NCBI GenBank assembly: GCA_027924585.1
Contig: BSBM01000636.1
Coordinates: 6,464,001-6,528,000, forward strand
DNA length: 64,000 nt
Reading direction: 5' to 3'
DNA from: Larix kaempferi
Taxonomy: Eukaryota > Streptophyta > Pinopsida > Pinales > Pinaceae
Positions 54,601-64,000 of the stretch are shown in pieces (the first letter of the stretch is position 1; each line of letters begins with the position of its first letter). The notes below the pieces were generated by a model. It was not told the DNA's origin. It saw only the letters and a program-made list of their open reading frames with translations, and searched no databases. Made by a program: the position numbers and the translations under genes.

Positions 54601-54601
54601 A

Positions 54602-55993
54602 TCAATATGCTTTAAGTTTATCAGAACTAAAATCAAAGACATGCTGATACTCATGAACATGATCAATTAAGTATTTTCTCTCATTTTCATATGTGCCTTT
54701 TCCAATTTTTATTATTCTTTGCTCTGTGTCAGTTCCAATATTTATTTCAATGTAGTCCCCTAGTTTTATTGAATTCTTTTTATTTATGTGACGATCATGC
54801 CTATCAAAAAGCTGCTCCAGATGGGTGATGACCTTAGGAATAGTGTTTCTAGGTTGATCCTCTTCTTCATGATACTCTTTACCCTCTTCCTGATAACTAA
54901 CTTTACAATCTAAAAATTCTTGAAGATTATGTATTAAATTCAGGATATGCTTATCATCATCAAAAACTTGTCGGTGGTCTATATTGTTAGGAATTAAAGG
55001 CCTGAAATTTATCTCAAACTTTCCATTTCCTTTCAACAATTCCTTAGTTGGTTGAAGTGTTGATGTTGCTACCGCTAGTTGATCTGCCTCACTGTTTTCT
55101 TCACGGGTAACTGCTATGATATTTAATGTATCAAACCATTTCATGGTGTCCCATACAACATTCCTATACTTTTTTAGTCTTTCACTTTTGCATGCAAAGA
55201 TGTTTTTAACCTGGGAAACAACCAAGTCAGAATATCCTTTTATAGTTAAGATTTTGATCCCCATGCCTTTAGCAATTTCTAATCCTTGCAAAAGTGCCTC
55301 ATACTCTGCCACATTATTTGAAGCATCAAACTCAAGTATAAAAGCAAATTTAAAAGTTTGCTTAGATGGTGAAGTTATAACAATCCTATCTCCTTTCCCA
55401 GCTCTAGAATATGATCCATCAAAACTCATCCTCCACACTTCACTTATTTTTTCATCTTTAGTTGCCTCTTCCAGGGTGCTATGAAGTTTGATAAAATTGC
55501 ATAGTTTCCAAGTTGTTTGACTCATAAACAAATTCATTCGTAGGCCTTTCAGGATTTTCAACATGAAACTTCCTAGCTTGTTCACTATATAACTTAACCA
55601 ACGCGTGCTCTGATGCACGAATGTTGCATATGTCCAATCCATCCTTATGTATCCTCCTAAAGATGTGTCCCACTTTCTTGACAGAAACATAACCCAATTA
55701 TCTCGAACATCAACCACTAGCACATCCATGGTCAAATGGATGTTGGGGTACTTGGCCAATTTTATAGGTAAATTCAGGATTGTGCCAATGGTATCAACCT
55801 CTCTTGATTCCATAGCACACACATTATGATAAGTCCTGGTTATGTTTAATCCAAATTGATCCATGATATTTTTGGTCATGACAATAGAAGAAGCACCCGA
55901 ATCCAACATGCAATTATGTAAAACTAGATTGTTGACTAGTAAAGATATGTAGAATGGCAGATGATCTTCTTTCCTAGGATCCAAACTTTGCAA
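54602..55993 (-). CDS. Ty3/gypsy aspartic protease plus extra RNase H domain (463 residues)
   Basis: The longest intact frame in the window. Residues about 10-110 are a retropepsin-like protease with the active-site triad DSG at 31-33 (CMLDSGASSIVM). Residues about 187-315 form an RNase H-like domain: MSFDGSYSRAGKG (D192), NNVAEYEALLQGLEIAKGMG (E230-232), and the usual GDS motif changed to GYS at 254, so one catalytic Asp is lost; NSEADQLAVA is near 300. The tail (residues 335-463) leads to the RT, with TKELLKGN, FDDDKHIL and VFDFSSDKLKAY. The RNase H thus lies between protease and RT, in addition to the normal one after the RT. The first Met shown need not be the polyprotein start. Confidence 0.85.
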   Translation of the reverse strand: MQSLDPRKEDHLPFYISLLVNNLVLHNCMLDSGASSIVMTKNIMDQFGLNITRTYHNVCAMESREVDTIGTILNLPIKLAKYPNIHLTMDVLVVDVRDNWVMFLSRKWDTSLGGYIRMDWTYATFVHQSTRWLSYIVNKLGSFMLKILKGLRMNLFMSQTTWKLCNFIKLHSTLEEATKDEKISEVWRMSFDGSYSRAGKGDRIVITSPSKQTFKFAFILEFDASNNVAEYEALLQGLEIAKGMGIKILTIKGYSDLVVSQVKNIFACKSERLKKYRNVVWDTMKWFDTLNIIAVTREENSEADQLAVATSTLQPTKELLKGNGKFEINFRPLIPNNIDHRQVFDDDKHILNLIHNLQEFLDCKVSYQEEGKEYHEEEDQPRNTIPKVITHLEQLFDRHDRHINKKNSIKLGDYIEINIGTDTEQRIIKIGKGTYENERKYLIDHVHEYQHVFDFSSDKLKAY

Positions 55994-56194
55994 AATAACT
56001 TGGGCATATTCAATGACATCTAAATCCTACGGCTTGATTTCTTCTCTTGGTTTGTTAGGAACTACCTTCTTAGGGTCATTTGAAGCTTTTATTATCTTTT
56101 GTTCAGGAGTATCTATCATCTTCATCAAATATTCTTTTAAGCTTGGGATTTTAATGAGGTCAATTATGTGAATAAGAATTTTAGCATTAGACAA

Positions 56195-57724
56195 TCATGT
56201 ACCCAAATAAACATTCAATTCATCTAAGGTGAGGGGATTTATTACCTTGGGAACATTCTGATTTGACTTTGAAGATTCAACAATGTACTTTCTCTGATAG
56301 GTTATCCCTTTAAAATTTGACATCTCCAGTATCTGATCGGGTGAAGGCATATCACCATACAACTTGGTCACATTATCCTTTTCTTGACTATATTGACTCA
56401 CTTGCTCCCAAATTTCCTTTTCAATCGAGTGATTTTTTCCTACAACATTGATATACTCTGGCTTGGTCTCAGACTTGCTTGAGAATCTAGCATTGTTACT
56501 AGTTTTTGGAAAACCTTGCACATTTACTTGTCGAAAAATGGCACAAGAGGATTCATCATGAAAATTTGAGCATGCTCTACAATAGGGAGGAACTTATTCT
56601 AAAATAGCATTATCAATTTCCAAAGGGTTTGGGGGCCTTTTCTCTTGGATTGGTGCCTTTCTTTGCCATTGAGGCTTTGGAGCATACTACGGTTTGGGAA
56701 CAAACTCTCTTGGGGTTGGGTTTGCTTAAGATCTTTCAATAGAAATCAACCGATTTTGTATAGCATTCATTTGAGAGGCTTGATTGGAAACTAGATCTTT
56801 CAAAAGATCGGCCATCTCTTTCATGGGGTCTTTTGTAGGATCTTTACTTTTAGAATCAATGGATTTACCCTTGCTTTCATGTTGTTTGTGCATTGAAACA
56901 TTACCTCTTGTGAAACCAAAAAGGTTGGACTTACCACAACTTTGCATGTTTCTATCTATATTCTAGGTCATATCCATGGATTTATTAAGAGTTGTGAGAT
57001 CCTTGTCTCTTAACCGATACTTCATGTCTCCCTCAAATGCCTCTATGTAGTAAATGAGAATGTAATTGTCTAGAGGCTTGATGTCAGCATGGAGTCTTGC
57101 AGCAACTTGATTGAACTTCTTATTAAATTCCTCCATAATTTCATTCTCATTTTTTCTTGTGTTAGTCAGTGCACCCAACAAGTAATGACCTTCTTTTATA
57201 TCTTCCCATATTGCAATGAAGGGAGTTTCAATATCTTTGAAAGTTTTGAAACCAAAATGATCGAAATTGGTGAACCATTCAAAGGAATCTCCTTCGAATG
57301 ACAAGGAAAATAGCTTCATCTTCACGTCTTCATGCTTGGCACTCAAACACCATTTGTTGAATAACTGGGAAAAGGCCAATAGGTGAGCTCTTGCATTGAC
57401 ATCATTGTTCCCTTGAAAGGATGGCAACTTCTCAATTGACTTTTCTAGAATTGCATGAGGGTACCTAGCTATGGCACTAAAATCAAAAGGATAAAAAAAT
57501 CAACCATTTTAATAGAGGGATTATTCACTTGTGAATTAGTTTCAAAATATAAAAGGTGAATCTCTGAAATTGATTGAGATCCAAGATCCTCAAGGATTCT
57601 ATGAGAATCTTGCTTTCTTTTCCTCATGTGATAAACCTTCAGGTATAGGAATGAACTGAAGCAAGCCCTCTAAGTTCCTTCTTGTAGAATTCCTTAGTAA
57701 ATTTAATGATAGTGGAGTCGCCAT
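56195..57724 (-). pseudogene. Ty3/gypsy gag with zinc knuckle, broken
   Basis: The ATG at 57,724 opens MATPLSLNLLRNSTRRNLEG; stops follow near 57,600. The capsid-like block is 56,963-57,427: SFQGNNDVNARAHLLAFSQL, VKMKLFSLSFEGDSFEWFTN, FKTFKDIETPFIAIWED, KNENEIMEEFNKKFNQVAAR. A linker (56,726-56,947) with SIDSKSKDPTKDPMKEMADL follows. Near 56,540-56,590 YCRACSNFHDESSC is a zinc-knuckle-type motif (CxxC...H...C). A further Asn/Ser-rich block (56,195-56,521) leads to the protease. Gag packages the element RNA. Frame breaks separate the blocks. Confidence 0.8.
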
Positions 57725-57822
57725 ATGAGCTTAGTCAATTTAAAAAATTCACTACATACATAAAACAAAGAAAAAACAAAAAGAAATCTCAAAAGTCGTA
57801 TTCCGGGAATAGAAAGATTTAT

Positions 57823-57842
57823 CCCTGACAACGACGCCAAAA
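57823..57842 (-). promoter_or_regulatory. Primer-binding site of the Ty3/gypsy element
   Basis: Directly inside the 5' LTR, the minus strand reads TTTTGGCGTCGTTGTCAGGG. This TGGCGCCGTTG-type sequence is the usual tRNA primer site of several plant Ty3/gypsy lineages, here with a few changes. Confidence 0.75.
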
Positions 57843-60800
57843 TGTTTCTGGCTAGAAACACACCTAGGAGGCAACACGATAGAAATATTCAAGCCACTCG
57901 GTGTGGCCTTAGGGGCAAGTTGAAGTCAAGTGTTGTCACTTGATAACTTGAATCCTCTGTCTAGGATAACTCCTAGAGAAGCCAAAGGGGGTGGTCCCCA
58001 ATAAATGAAAATGAATCTAAGGTGTTTAATCTATGAAAAGAAAACAACTAATCTAGGAGTTAAATAATTTTTTTTCTTTCAACCATGACAACAATATAAA
58101 TATTGAAACTCAATAGCATACAATATCCATCATCATCATTTTGCATACGCAAATATATGAGCAAGATAATAATCAAATAGACCAATGCCAAATATAAAAG
58201 ATGTAAAAATGAAATGTTCTTTGGAGTGTGAATGTTGTGTCAGGAAAGTATTGCAAGTGTCTCGGTTGGTAAACTTTAGGATTATTAATGAGTATTATGG
58301 GAGTGGATTTATTGGTAGTTTGGCCCAAATAAAATTAACTCCTTGAATTGGGTGCTAAAGTGGCTTTACCAAGTGTCTAACGAGGCGAGGCATAACTTGC
58401 TTAAAGTAGCCCCTTGACTATGTGGTATTCACCCTTTGCAACTTCCCGAGTTCTCAAAGATTTGTTTGTTTAGATTGTCCTATTAATCTATTGCTAACCT
58501 CCATTTCCGGATTCACCAACCAGTTGGACTAAGTCGAATCGGTCTAGAGCATACGAGGAAAATAAGCGTTGGGTATACAAAATTAAAGTTTTATACTTTA
58601 TTAAACTATTCCAAGAATCGCTTTTCTGGCCAAATTCTAGTACTCGAGCAAGCTCTTTCCATGGAACCGTACTTCCAGAAAGCAAGGGGGTTTATTACTA
58701 AAGCTTGAAAGCAAATTGTTAAAAAATGTTAAAAACTAAGTCCTAAGTGAGTTTGTGGTCTGTTGTTGAAACAAAACCAACAAACGGTTAATTTTATCCT
58801 AGATTTATTTTATTAATTGCAAAATAAGCAAAACTAAACTAAATGGAAAGGTTAGAGGCAATCACGACACAAAAGTGACATGGACGCGAATCCCCCAGGG
58901 GGGATGGGTTGTGGGTACTAGGTAACCCAGTTGCTTCTCTTTAGATTTTACAATGATAATAGAAATTCCTTTGGTCCTTACAGGATTGGACTCAAAGGCT
59001 TACAAAAGTTACATAAAAAGTAGCTGGATGAAGGGGGATGAGTTTGGGGTGCTCTGGATGGTCCAACCACTCGAAAATCGACCAGATTTTCCTCCTACTT
59101 TCTCATGAAATGCTTCAAAAAAAGGAGCTATTAGTACCTTAAAGTGCCCAAAAACACTCCATAAGAGTCTTTGGGTCACCAGAAAAAAATTCTACAAAAA
59201 TTTACCAAGTTAATCTATGATAAAATGACCAAAGTAACCAAGGAAAGAAAGCTTTCCTTGGGATCTTGGCTTTGCTTTTGGGCTGCCAATGAAATGCACT
59301 TAAACTTGCAAGATAAACCCTTTAAATCATAAATGCTAGCTTTCTACTTCAAGCCTTGAAATATTATAGTAAAAACGACTTTCGTAAATAAACTACCAAA
59401 TAGATCCAGCTTGTATTTGATAAATCTTGGTAACTCAACTAGAATCTACTTTTTTTATGAAAAAGGAACTAGATATAACTATAATTGAATTTTGAAATAT
59501 ATATCTAAATAAAAATTGCACTTAAAACACAAAGTAACCAAGAGAAAATAGGAAATTTATGTGGAGAAAGAGAAGAGCAGCAACATGGATCATGAGCAAA
59601 GAAGACTCTGAAAGCTTGATTGTGGGACACCGAGGGCTAGATCCTCCAAAGCAAGTCTTGAAAGAAAGAAAGAGCAAACAAGCTCTTCACTTCTTCAAAT
59701 CCTGGAAACCTACAGCTAAAGACAGACTTGCACACAATCCATCAAGTCTAGAAATGCATAAGCTTAGAAATCAAGATAATATGAGCATAAACAAATGAAA
59801 CATATAAATCTTAGATCTATAATCATATGACAAATAAAAGATTAACTAAACAAGCAAGCTTAGAAATCTTCCCTACAAAATTGATACCAATCCTTCAATA
59901 GGATAGATCATGACAAAGCAAATGCACAAATGGTTTAAATACATGTTACCTCATGCAACGAGATCATTCCATCCACAAATATAGTATCACATGGATATGA
60001 CCTCCAAAGTCTCTTTATTTCTCAACCAGAAAGATAGAACACTATTACAAATGCTAGCCTCTACTCCCAAACTTTCACTAGAGCATAATGGAGTGAGAGG
60101 GCTTGTTTTTATAGGAAAAAAACATCCCAAGAGGGCACATTAGCTAGCTTGGGAGAATTCCTTAAAGGGAGGGATTGATCCCTCTTTCAAAGGGATTGAA
60201 GTGGAGTTCCTTGCTTGAGGATTGCACCACCTCTCATGAGGTAGGCACATCCTTTCTTTGGGAGTTCCATCAACCTTTCAAAGGATGCCACCTCAATATA
60301 TGCACCTTCCTTGATTGATATGCGCCCCCCTCTTGATGGAATGCACCCCCCTTTAGTGGAGATTTAATCCTGCATCAAATCAATCAAGAGATGCTCCATA
60401 TTTGCCTTGGATTTGATTTCCAATCATCAGAGAAAAGTATTTGACAAACTTCCTTAATCAGTGGGATCTCCAAATTGACTTTATTATGTCTTATTTGGCC
60501 ATTTATTTGGTCTTTTTGGCCTTTTTTCGAGTAAATATTATTTTTGGAGATAAATAATCACTTGAAAACTTAGGAAAGTGGGTTTATGGGTTTAATGGGT
60601 GCTTTGGATTAGAAAACGAGCATCCACTTTGACAATTTATCCCTCTAACCATACTTTTCTTACATTTTTAATTTTCCCAATTAAACTATTAAAAAATAGC
60701 TTGATTTTACGGGAAAAAATATCTTTTCCAAAACTTAAAAAAATCCTAGGGGAATCTAGCACATGTTCATACGACTCTAAATTAATATCTAGCATGGTAA

Positions 60801-61172
60801 TATACATTTACATGTGAACTTTAATAACTGCCTAATACCTAACCACCAAGACAAGCATTCAAGCTTTGGAGGAGCAGGAGAAAAACTCGAAAATTATACC
60901 TTGCTAAAAACACAAAGTATAATTAACAAGTGAAAAAATCCTTGGAATACCTAGATTGATTGTTGTGTCCTAGGAAGCCAAGTCCTTTACAAAAAACCAT
61001 CATGCTAACACATTTTATTACAAACCCCGTGGGGCATGAACATGTGAATTTTTTTAAAAAAAAGGTCTTGAAAGGCCTGATGTACCTCATAACAAGGATG
61101 ATGAACATGTATCATGTTCATAATTTGCTCGCTCACTTGAAAGTCCAACTAAGTACAACTTAGCTCGTAACA
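57843..61172 (-). repeat. 5' LTR of the Ty3/gypsy element
   Basis: 3,330 bp; the minus strand starts TGTTACGAGC at 61,172 and ends ...AGAAACA at 57,843. Compared with the 3' LTR it has an insertion near 58,890-58,925 (a G-rich gggggatgggttgtgg block) and many substitutions. A TATA box (CCTATAAAAAC on the minus strand) lies near 60,108-60,118, where the LTR transcript would start. Confidence 0.88.
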
Positions 61173-62620
61173 CTCTGGTTGGAAGCCATGACAAGGGAAA
61201 CAACCCACTCTGCTTATAAGCCATGTATTGGAAAATGTAGTTATATGGTTGTTTAATTCAATGTTCCTCAACAAGATTTTAAGGCTATTACAGGGTTATG
61301 GGAAACCCATGGTTGGTTGGTCTACAAGACGTAAGAGCATCTTGGCAGCTCAAGGGTTGTTAAACCCCGCATTACCATTAAGCCTGTGGAGATTTTCTCA
61401 TCTTGTAAACTGAGTTATGATTGTTTTAATGAATAGACTTTAAACGTTTAAGTCTAGTCTCTAATCGTTAGATGAGATTTAATTGATAGATGCTTATTGT
61501 ATACTTTTTCCCTCTTCGGGTGCTGCGATGGAAACTTCGATGCTAAATTCTCAGATTGTCGATATTTTTATAGTTGTTGCACCGAGAGTAGTGAGGTGCT
61601 TACAACCTAGTTTGGGGGAGATGTTGTAACGTGTAACGATGTGTAAAGTTATGTAACATGACATTCACATTTAAAAATAAATAAAAATGCAAATGATGTA
61701 GCTTAAGCAAAAAAAAAAAATTGATTTGATCTTAAACATAGATATATCAAAAACCCAAAGGAATCAAATATATTGAGATGTAAATTTTTTCAATGTGTGA
61801 AAAATTGAAAATAAAAATAATTTACACCTTAAGAAAAATTGGATCTATGCTAGTTTATAATTATAGGCATATAATGTTGAGCGGTTACTTATGTATTTTC
61901 TTTCTTTCTTGAACCTGTAGTTCAACATTTTTATTATTTGCTTTGACTCAACCTTGCGACTATACAAGTTGACACCATGTTTTGATGGCCGATTAACCAT
62001 ATTTTATGCTTGGAAAATATTCTTGTGTATTATACTTCGAGATAGGATTGTCCAACCCATAACTTTATGTGGGAAAATATTGCTTATACAGTAAGCGACT
62101 TTGAGGATTATTTTGCTTATAAAAGAGTTCGATTGTTTTACTTCATTTTTTGGGCAATGTATGTGCAAGATAATGAGTAGTATAATGATGTTCTAGCTCG
62201 ACCCTTTGCATAAAGATACTTTGAGGAAGGTGGTGTCCACAACATAGAAAGTAATATTTGGGGTGATGGCGACGATGGTCTATTGGTGGGGTTTATGAGT
62301 TGGTCTCTCTGTGACAGTTACTGGTGATGATGTTTAAGGGTTCCTCTCTTATGGGTCATTACCAAAGTTCTTGGATTCGCAGCTCAATGTTGGTAAGTTG
62401 GATTATTGACTGTTAGTATCTGATTTGGGGTTTTATTTTCAATGTTTTGCGGGGTTTCTCTGAGGATGTGGGAGTTTATACCCTTGTGATTTCGTCGATC
62501 TACCGAAAGGGGGTGGGTTTTGTTTTTTCTTACTATTATCTAGGCTGTACTCATTGGGTACCATGTGACATTGCCAGAATGGGATGGTTAGTGGCTCTCT
62601 TCTGTGCGTGATATTAGTGA
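61173..62620. other. Intergenic stretch, nothing recognised
   Basis: No domain or repeat was recognised. A short poly-A run (61,710-61,719) is present, but no tRNA-like head precedes it. Confidence 0.4.
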
Positions 62621-64000
62621 TTGGGGGTAGTCAACACCTTTTGTCTTTTGCTGGCCTGGTTGTTGTTTTTACTCCCTCATTTTTATCCTTTCTACATGGG
62701 CTGTGATTTGCAGTTTCCATGTGACCTTTGTCGGAAAGGGTTGTTTTCTCTGTTCTCTTTTGTGCAGGGACATGGGGGATCCTTCTACGCAAAATATTTT
62801 GAGCCTTTTATCCTTGACGTCAAAGGATTTATGGATTGAGGAGAATGGTCTTATGAAACCAGATGCATTTTATAAGAATTTGATCAAAGGAAAACGAGCC
62901 ATGCCGACAGGTCGGGGACAGTCTTCTCCTAGTGGCAAACACGTTCCGAAAAAAGGACAGTTGTCAAAAAAACGGGGGGAAGGCCTCTTCGGAGGGTTCA
63001 TTTCCTTCCTCTGACAGTGTCCAGAGAGTTCTTTCTAGCAAGGGTGCGGGTCATCACCAAGGCCCACCCAAGAGCTCAAAGAGAAGTCTGGAGAAGTGGA
63101 AAAGTTGACCGGGGGAACATTGGCTTACCCTAGGCTAGGATATTGTTCTGGAGGAGTTGGTTGAGTACACTATGATTGTTCTGGTTGGGAAATTCTCCTA
63201 CAAGGCTATGAATAGGAAGGAGATCATTTGATGGGTTTCACAAGTATGGGGCCCTCTATTGGATTATGTCCCTAAGCTTTCAGTTCTGGATCATGGCTGG
63301 TATGGCTTTAAATTTCAGGAAGAAGACCATGCTTCTCTCATTCTTGGAAAGTTGTAGTTGAAGGGTTCAGAAAGCTTGATGTTGTAGCGTTGGCATACAT
63401 ATTTTGACCCGGAATGGGAAATGATTGGATTTCACCATCTTTGGGTTCTCCTTCCTAGATTCCCTTTATCTATGTGGAATTGTGGGGATTTTGAGGCGGA
63501 GGGTAATAGCCTTGGCAGTTTCCTTCATTTAGAGGAGGAGGTTCTGAATGGGGTTGATAAGAGGATGGTTTGTATGCTGGTTGAGGTTGACATTTATCTT
63601 GGGCTAATTGACACTCTGCACATTGATTGGCGTGGCTGTAAATTTTCCCAAGTCATTGATTACTAGGGTATTTTGTTCCACTGTTCAAACTGAAAAGCGA
63701 TCGGACATCTGTGGAATCATTGCAATGGGGGTGCTCAGTCAAAGGTGTCAGAATCAGAGGATCCTCTTTGGTCCTCATAGGATGGTAGAGAGCAGGAGTT
63801 GGACATGGTTGGTGGCCTGGATGGTTACTCTAATCGTTTTCCTCCTCCTGGTTCGGTCCCACCGGAATTCATGAGTAAGTTGGAATCTTATGACCCCTCT
63901 TTTTATCATTCTTTAAATGAGTTGGAAAAATATTTTATAAAATCATTAGAAATTAAAAGTTGTGGGATTGGGAACCAATTTGATCGAAATTCAGTTTCTT
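62621..64000 (+). pseudogene. LINE ORF1 (DUF4283-type), truncated by the window edge
   Basis: An ATG near 62,770 opens MGDPSTQNILSLLSLTSKDL, then WIEENGLMKPDAFYKNLIKG and a basic linker (KHVPKKGQLSKKRGEG). Further on, in broken frames, TLAYPRLGYCSGGV, SYKAMNRKEII-like and then (63,421-63,666) LPRFPLSMWNCGDFEAEGNS, DKRMVCMLVEVDIYLGLIDT, IDWRGCKFSQVIDY. The LPRFPL...W...G..LG and VE.DL..GL blocks are the DUF4283 region of plant L1 ORF1 proteins, which bind the element RNA. The expected zinc knuckle would follow near 63,690. Frameshifts show decay. ORF2 would lie beyond the right edge. Confidence 0.7.

Larger units (their letters stand above)
47398..61172 (-). mobile_element. Full-length Ty3/gypsy LTR retrotransposon (about 13.8 kb)
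   Basis: Two direct LTRs of about 3.3 kb (47,398-50,685 and 57,843-61,172) flank a 7.2-kb internal region read on the minus strand. Order: primer-binding site, gag with zinc knuckle, protease plus extra RNase H, reverse transcriptase, RNase H, integrase. All coding parts have stops or frameshifts, and the RT is split by a TIR element at 53,191-54,162. The LTRs differ by many substitutions and small indels, so the insertion is not recent. A target duplication was not found: the base context at 61,173 is ctctg and the left boundary is uncertain by tens of bases. Confidence 0.9.

Noticed and set aside
55116-55484. 122-residue plus-strand frame
   Set aside because: Antisense shadow of the protease/RNase H frame.
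1-64000. CRISPR arrays, bacterial operons, ribosomal RNA or organelle genes
   Set aside because: No regularly spaced repeats with spacers, no operon-like gene packing and no rRNA or organellar gene motifs were seen; the content is typical of repeat-rich plant nuclear DNA.

Overview
The window looks like nuclear DNA of a land plant, most likely a conifer or other gymnosperm. Three things suggest this: a receptor-kinase gene whose exons are split by an intron of about 25 kb packed with transposons; old, mutually nested LTR and non-LTR retroelements over most of the sequence; and a remnant of a GIY-YIG Penelope-like element, a class reported in conifers and otherwise rare in plants. The organism assignment is inference; no species-specific marker was recognised. 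No intact intronless gene, rRNA, tRNA gene or CRISPR array was found.

The only clearly gene-like host locus is on the minus strand: the 5' part of a leucine-rich-repeat receptor kinase of the LRR-VIII / malectin-containing type. Six exons lie at 32.9-34.6 kb (signal peptide, N-terminal domain, LRR1-4) and two more at 7.2-7.5 kb (LRR5-6). Each LRR exon is exactly 72 nt with the same phase, and the six repeats follow the family order without a gap, so I read them as one gene with a 25.3-kb intron. No later exon (malectin, transmembrane, kinase) was found between 7.2 kb and the left edge. Inside the intron, on the opposite strand, lie a small spliced gene of unknown function (about 26.4-26.9 kb) and a broken SMXL/SMAX1-like pseudogene (28.1-28.75 kb).

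Region by region. 1-5.2 kb: unassigned repetitive DNA. 5.2-7.0 kb: a tandem array with an exact 235-bp period and a nearby partial copy. 8.4-12.8 kb: a retrotransposon gag remnant interrupted by a complete-ended hAT element (8.455-11.795 kb) with a perfect 8-bp target duplication. 12.8-14.0 kb: a truncated LTR related to the large LTRs at 47-61 kb. 14.9-22.2 kb: a decayed L1-type LINE on the minus strand, itself hit by a 2-kb terminal-inverted-repeat (TIR) element and a short copia/TRIM-like LTR. 30.1-31.0 kb: a tRNA-derived SINE and a 540-bp foldback element. 34.8-35.6 kb: direct repeats upstream of the receptor gene. 37.9-40.4 kb: a second LINE. 40.7-41.8 kb: the Penelope-like remnant. 42.4-46.7 kb: a third LINE of a different, RTE-like type. 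47.4-61.2 kb: a full-length Ty3/gypsy element on the minus strand with 3.3-kb LTRs, gag, protease, an extra RNase H between protease and reverse transcriptase, and integrase, interrupted by a second copy of the TIR family seen at 16-18 kb. 62.6-64.0 kb: ORF1 of another LINE running off the right edge.

The best candidates for new biology are the TIR family with 30-bp ends (two members here, each sitting inside retroelement coding sequence), its internal 65-bp-arm hairpins, and the transposon-filled intron that carries nested genes. All transposon proteins seen carry stops, frameshifts or lost catalytic residues, so nothing autonomous is evident.
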